Below, piece by piece: positions 60,050 to 64,000 of a stretch of DNA of 64,000 nucleotides (positions within the stretch are counted from its first letter, which is position 1; each line of letters opens with the position of its first letter). The translations under genes were made by a program, and so were the position numbers. Under the pieces are notes generated by a model. The model had not been told where the DNA came from and ran no database searches. It worked only from the letters and a program-made list of their open reading frames with translations. The DNA comes from Robbsia betulipollinis (GTDB lineage: Bacteria; Pseudomonadota; Gammaproteobacteria; Burkholderiales; Burkholderiaceae): assembly GCF_026624755.1 (NCBI RefSeq), contig NZ_JAPMXC010000001.1:124001-188000 (forward strand), given 5' to 3'.

Positions 60050-62277
60050 ACCACGACCGCGGCCGCGGCGTTGGCGGGAGGCGCGGCGGAGGGCGGCGTG
60101 AGTCCCGGCAGTGTGATCCCCATGCAGGCCTGATGGTCGTCGAAATGCCCTTCGAAGCGGGCGCCGTGGCCGCGAAATATCGCATTGGCGATATACAGTC
60201 CCAATCCCAGCCCATTGCGGTTGTTGAGGTTCGGCGGCCCGCCCTTGAAGGGATCGATCAGACGATTGAAAACGACGCCGGGCCGTTGCCGCGTACGGTT
60301 GCAGATCTGAATGTTGCATTCGTTTTCGCGACGTCTGCCGATGATGCGTATCGGCGCGCTCGCGTCGCCATGCTGACGGGCGTTGCTCAGCAGGTTGGTC
60401 AAACCCTGGATGAAGCGGTCCTCGTCGAGCGCGGCCTCGCCCAGTTCGTCGCTGTCCAGTTCCACCGCCATGCCGGGGTAGCTGAAGCGCAGCTCTTCGA
60501 CGAGTCCCTTGAGCAGGTCGTCGAGTGACACCGGGCGGGTGATCAGGCCCAGGCCGATGCCCGAACGGATGCGGCTGACGTCCAGGATATAGGCGATCAA
60601 CGACTGCATCCGGCGCGTCGAACCCTCCACGCGCCGTGCGGTGTCGTTCGAGGTCGCGAGCCCGCGCCCCATCATCTGCATCGCCAGATTGATGGTTTGC
60701 AGCGGGTCGCGCAGATCGTGGCCGAGGGTCGCCAGCAGGGTCATCCGTTCACGGTCCGTCTCGCGCAGGCGCTCGAGCGCGACGTCCTGAAAAATGGTTT
60801 TCAGGGTCCGGGCGGCGTCGTGGTCCGCCGCCGTCCACTGGCGGCTGCTCCCCTTCACCGTCTGCTTCCACGTCTCGAACGAGCCGCGTGGCGTCAGACG
60901 CGGCCCGTTCGGGCCGGAGGCGATGACCTTTCCGGGCGGCCCTCCCCAGCGAATCGTCTCGACGAGTTCGTCGCGCAGCCAGACCACCGTGATCCGGACT
61001 TCGCTCGCGATCTGGACCGCGAGCAGGCCGGCGGCCTCGCCGTCGCGGGTCAGCGGCCTGGGAAGGTCGGGCAACTCCGCCTGAATCGATTTGACGACCA
61101 GATCGTCGCGGTGGGTATCGGTCATGTGCTGAGCCAGTTCCAGCAAGCCCTGGGAACTCGCGGCCCCGCCCAACAGCAGCACCTGTTGATCGATCACCAC
61201 CGAAACCCCGTCGCAATCGACCAGCGAGGCGATGGCCGCGCCCGCGGCCGTGAGGCCCGAGGACAGTTCGCTCGCATCGGCCAATATGTCGGCGATATCG
61301 CGGCACAGCGACTGGGTGCGGGTCCGCGCACCGGTATGCCGCTTGAATTCGGTGCGCTCGATGAGGATCGACAGCACCTGCGTGAGGACCGTGCACGACA
61401 GTCGCACCGCGAGCGAGGCGCGATAGGGGCGCATGTGGTGGCAGGCGATCAAGCCCCACAGCTTGCCATCGATGACGATGGAAATGCTCATCGATGCCGC
61501 CACGCCCATGTTCTTCAGGTACTCGATATGGATCGGCGAGACGCTGCGCAGATGCGCATGACTCAGGTCGTACGGTTGACCGGTATCGGGCCGCAGCGCG
61601 GGTTCGATCGGCACCGGCACCTCGTTGACCGACACGATCTGGCGAATCGGATGCAGCACATAAAGTCTGCGGGCCTGCGCGGGAATATCCGCCGCCGGGT
61701 AGCGCTGGTGCAGGAACGGGCTCAAATCCTCGCGCCGGGCCTCGGCGATGACCTCGCCGCTATCGTCCTGAAGAAAGCGGTAGCCCATGACGCGGTCGAA
61801 TCCGGTCATCGACCGCACAGCCTCCACCGCCGCCTGCAGCAGAGGCTCGATGCGGTCGTGATCCTGTTCCTGAAGGCGCTGGATCGCGCGTTGCGCCAAC
61901 ATCGCGTAATGACCGGTCGCGAAGGCATCCGGGGGGATCTGTTCCCATTCGGCGATCAGCGTGTCGCCCGACCAGTGAATGACCAGATCGAATGATTCCT
62001 GGCCCACGCCCTGGCTCACCGCGCCGTCGCGCAGCATCGTGGGCATCGCGAGCGCGTCGCGCAGCGCCTGCCGCGCCACCGCATCGAAATGGCGGTCGTC
62101 GAAAGTTTCGCCGACCGCCGGTAGCCGGCCCAGCCAGTCTTCGGCCGTGCGGCTCTTCGCCAGCAGCGCGCCCTGCCGGTCGAAACAGAGCAGCGCACCG
62201 TGGGACTGAATGCTGCCCAGCGCGTGAATGGGCTCGTGCTCGCAATTCGCGATCGCTTCCGTCAACTTGTCATGCAT
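60046..62277 (-). CDS. bphP: Bacteriophytochrome sensor histidine kinase
   Basis: A 743-aa red/far-red photoreceptor. The PAS domain has the biliverdin Cys12 in ANCEHEPIHALGSIQSHG. The GAF domain has PAADIPAQARRLY (Asp197) and the SHAHLRSVSPIHIEYLKNMGV signature. A PHY domain has PRGSF (463-467) in the tongue. The transmitter has LGHDLRDPLQT with His520 and an ATPase region with GLGLGLYIANAIF. ATG 62277 gives the usual short N-tail; the frame is open to 62352. No heme oxygenase (bphO) or response-regulator gene is adjacent, so chromophore supply and output partner lie elsewhere. Confidence 0.95.
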   Translation of the reverse strand: MHDKLTEAIANCEHEPIHALGSIQSHGALLCFDRQGALLAKSRTAEDWLGRLPAVGETFDDRHFDAVARQALRDALAMPTMLRDGAVSQGVGQESFDLVIHWSGDTLIAEWEQIPPDAFATGHYAMLAQRAIQRLQEQDHDRIEPLLQAAVEAVRSMTGFDRVMGYRFLQDDSGEVIAEARREDLSPFLHQRYPAADIPAQARRLYVLHPIRQIVSVNEVPVPIEPALRPDTGQPYDLSHAHLRSVSPIHIEYLKNMGVAASMSISIVIDGKLWGLIACHHMRPYRASLAVRLSCTVLTQVLSILIERTEFKRHTGARTRTQSLCRDIADILADASELSSGLTAAGAAIASLVDCDGVSVVIDQQVLLLGGAASSQGLLELAQHMTDTHRDDLVVKSIQAELPDLPRPLTRDGEAAGLLAVQIASEVRITVVWLRDELVETIRWGGPPGKVIASGPNGPRLTPRGSFETWKQTVKGSSRQWTAADHDAARTLKTIFQDVALERLRETDRERMTLLATLGHDLRDPLQTINLAMQMMGRGLATSNDTARRVEGSTRRMQSLIAYILDVSRIRSGIGLGLITRPVSLDDLLKGLVEELRFSYPGMAVELDSDELGEAALDEDRFIQGLTNLLSNARQHGDASAPIRIIGRRRENECNIQICNRTRQRPGVVFNRLIDPFKGGPPNLNNRNGLGLGLYIANAIFRGHGARFEGHFDDHQACMGITLPGLTPPSAAPPANAAAAVVV

Positions 62278-62487
62278 GAATGCTTGTCTCTGAAATGTCG
62301 GCGACATACCGCTATGCCGCCGCACGGAACACGAACGCAAGCACGAACGCAAGCGTGCCGTTTGCCGGTTTCATCCTATTTTAACGCCGGACGGGAAACG
62401 GGTCGCGCGCCCGAAACGCCTGTTGCATCGGTCCGCCACGTAAGAAATTTACCGTTCAGTACGATGTCGGATTCCGCGCGGTTGTGC

Positions 62488-62620
62488 TACCCTTCAGGCC
62501 TCTTTGGGGAGTAGCCGGCTTCCGCCTCGCGGAAGCGCTCATATCAACACACTCGGCCAGGCGCCGTGGTATGAGCAACCGTCGTGGTTGGCAAGACCAT
62601 CGATATGTGGACGTTCCCGG
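62488..62620 (+). ncRNA. yybP-ykoY manganese riboswitch upstream of mntP
   Basis: The leader holds the family core GGGGAGTAGCCGGCTTCC, then the paired arms around GCTCATATCAACACACTCGG and GTATGAGC and a 3' GGCAAGACC. The order agrees with yybP-ykoY elements upstream of MntP-type exporters in Proteobacteria. They bind Mn2+ and permit expression of the Mn exporter. The extent is approximate. Confidence 0.85.
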
Positions 62621-62668
62621 TCGGGCGCGCCGTATGTCATGGATTCTGCCCGACCCGAATGCTACGCC

Positions 62669-63238
62669 ATGAATATTGCTTCGACCCTTTTACTTGCCTT
62701 GGCGATGTCGACCGATGCGTTTGCCGCCGCCGTGGGCAAGGGAGCGGCACTGCACCGGCCCCGACTTCGAGAAGCGCTCAAGACGGGCGTGATCTTCGGC
62801 GTGATCGAGGCCATCACCCCGCTGGTCGGCTGGGGGCTGGGACGCGCCGCGGCGCCCTACGTCATGTCCTGGGACCACTGGCTGGCGTTCGGCCTGTTGA
62901 CGATTCTCGGCCTGCGCATGATTCGCTCGGGCTTCACCGCTCCGGAAGTCACTGAAGAAAAGCCCGACAGTCATTCCTTCTGGGTGTTGGCGCTGACCGG
63001 GCTGGCGACCAGCATCGATGCCATGGCGGTAGGCGCGGGTCTGGCCTTTATCGACGTGGACATCGTGTCCACCGCCGCGACCATCGGTTTCGCGACCATG
63101 ATCATGGTTACGATCGGTTTCATGGTCGGAAAAATGCTCGGCGTGATGGTTGGCCGACGTGCGGAAATTGGCGGCGGTCTGATTCTGATCGGCATCGGTT
63201 CGGTGATCCTCGCGGAACATCTGGGCTACATGTCGTGA
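62669..63238 (+). CDS. mntP: Manganese efflux pump MntP
   Basis: A 189-aa inner-membrane protein with six TM segments in two repeats (DUF204/MntP). The matching repeat texts are [20 protein letters not shown] and [20 protein letters not shown], each with the key Asp. It exports Mn2+ to avoid overload. The leader ahead is a yybP-ykoY riboswitch, giving Mn-dependent control. The start ATG at 62669 is chosen from the N-terminal family text [13 protein letters not shown]; the frame is open to 62504. Confidence 0.95.
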   Translation: MNIASTLLLALAMSTDAFAAAVGKGAALHRPRLREALKTGVIFGVIEAITPLVGWGLGRAAAPYVMSWDHWLAFGLLTILGLRMIRSGFTAPEVTEEKPDSHSFWVLALTGLATSIDAMAVGAGLAFIDVDIVSTAATIGFATMIMVTIGFMVGKMLGVMVGRRAEIGGGLILIGIGSVILAEHLGYMS

Positions 63239-63387
63239 GACCGTTGACAGCGGCCGGTCGCGAAAGGAGCCAGACTCCGGCGCATCCGGCCCGGCAATGG
63301 ATATCAGTCGTTTTTTAGATGAAACCGGCCGCGGAGCGCAAAGCGCTGCTGCTACACTCGGCCTACACCACAGATTTAGACGACATC

Positions 63388-64000
63388 ATGGGTTTCGAAG
63401 AACTTGCAGCACTCAAGCAACAGTTGAGCAAACGCACGCAGGCCGCCAAGCCGGAACGCGCGGACACGCAGGGCGCGGCGCGTGCCGCTGTCGCATCCGA
63501 AGGCACGGCCGCGGCCGCGCCGCGTCCGCCGCGCCGGCAAACGCCCGGATCCCATGGGCAAAATGCTGGAAAGCCCGGCGCGCATCGCGGTCCTCGCTCG
63601 GGAGGCAGTGCTTCCGCCGAAGGACAGGCGCCGGCGGGCGCGCAGCGCAATGAACGGCGTACGGATTCCCGCGCGTCGAAACGCGCCGAAGGGCCGGCCA
63701 GCGAAGGCGTGCGTCATCGCGCTCAGCAGCGTGACACGCCGCGTGTCGGACAACGCCAGGACGCCAGGCGCCCTACTACGCCGGTCGATCCGGTTGTCAT
63801 TACCATCGGGCAGTTGCAAAAGCGCTTCCCGAAGGCCTTTCCGAAGAATCCCCTGCCCAAGGTGCCGTTGAAACTGGGCATCAGCAAGGATCTGTTGGCG
63901 CAGGCCGAGTCCCTGGCGTTGAGCGAAGCGGAGTTGCTGGAGGCGATCAAGGTTTGGTGCCAGGGAAACCGTTACTGGTCGTCTATGACGAAGGATTCCC
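63388..64000 (+). CDS. ProQ/FinO-domain RNA-binding protein, cut by right window edge
   Basis: The frame runs from ATG 63388 through the end of the window without a stop, so it is at least 204 residues. Residues 1-15 (MGFEELAALKQQLSK) are followed by a long Ala/Arg/Gln/Pro-rich linker (about 20-130). From about 136 a ProQ/FinO domain begins: IGQLQKRFPKAFPKNPLPKVPLKLGISKDL, then ALSEAELLEAIKVWCQGNRYW. Such proteins are RNA chaperones that bind structured sRNA and mRNA 3' ends. Unusually, the disordered, basic linker comes before the domain here. Confidence 0.88.
   Translation, partial: MGFEELAALKQQLSKRTQAAKPERADTQGAARAAVASEGTAAAAPRPPRRQTPGSHGQNAGKPGAHRGPRSGGSASAEGQAPAGAQRNERRTDSRASKRAEGPASEGVRHRAQQRDTPRVGQRQDARRPTTPVDPVVITIGQLQKRFPKAFPKNPLPKVPLKLGISKDLLAQAESLALSEAELLEAIKVWCQGNRYWSSMTKDS

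Noticed and set aside
1-64000. tRNA, rRNA, CRISPR arrays, integrase or phage genes
   Set aside because: None seen on reading both strands; the only mobile element supported is the IS at 31888-33359.

Overview
The window is about 64 kb of GC-rich DNA with tightly packed, strongly GC3-biased genes. Gene content points to a betaproteobacterium of the Burkholderiaceae (Burkholderia sensu lato): an RpfF/RpfR BDSF pair, a Porin_4-type porin, prpB/prpC/prpD with a sigma-54 activator, a DUF2934 protein with an Ala/Lys/Pro tail, and a ProQ/FinO protein at the right edge. The species cannot be fixed from the sequence alone. A candidate secreted kinase raises the possibility of a plant- or animal-associated lifestyle. 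No rRNA, tRNA, CRISPR array or prophage was seen.

Layout, left to right. 1-3.8 kb: end of a GGDEF-EAL protein (probably RpfR) convergent with the DSF synthase RpfF, then a DUF2325 protein. 3.8-17.6 kb: purine/urate region with a ModE-type regulator, porin, 5-hydroxyisourate hydrolase, LysR regulator, a BMP-type purine/nucleoside ABC importer, FAD urate hydroxylase, a YghU-like GST, a DUF2934 protein, guanine deaminase and OHCU decarboxylase. 17.7-22.6 kb: a small exported protein, a PanE-like reductase, a Cache-GGDEF cyclase, a GST and a haloacid dehalogenase. 22.6-30.8 kb: BaeSR-type two-component system divergent from a complete RND efflux operon. 30.8-35.2 kb: the most foreign-looking part, with an AT-rich patch, MgtC, a complete IS4/IS50-group insertion sequence with a 9-bp target duplication, and a 556-aa protein ending in a protein-kinase-like domain. 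35.3-40.7 kb: TetR regulator, a small ORF, EAL-HDOD protein, CheV, and a second Cache-GGDEF cyclase. 41-45.9 kb: a two-component pair in which both phosphotransfer parts are missing, divergent from a periplasmic methionine-sulfoxide repair set (MsrB, DipZ, MsrA). 46-53.6 kb: NAD-malic enzyme and the 2-methylcitrate cycle (prpD, prpC, prpB) with PrpR and a good -24/-12 promoter. 53.8-64 kb: sulfate-binding protein, cold-shock protein, EmrB-type exporter, NADP oxidoreductase, DUF305 protein, bacteriophytochrome kinase, MntP with a yybP-ykoY leader, and a ProQ/FinO-domain protein cut by the window edge.

How the genes work together. Importer, guanine deaminase, urate hydroxylase, HIU hydrolase and OHCU decarboxylase can take up purines, turn guanine into xanthine, and turn urate into allantoin; xanthine dehydrogenase is not in the window. 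The prp genes plus malic enzyme fit propionate use with C4-to-pyruvate flux. Several genes belong to cyclic-di-GMP and sensory circuits (RpfR/RpfF, two paralogous cyclases, EAL-HDOD, CheV, bacteriophytochrome). The most unusual items are the kinase-like candidate effector and the two-component pair lacking both its phospho-acceptor histidine domain and its receiver domain.
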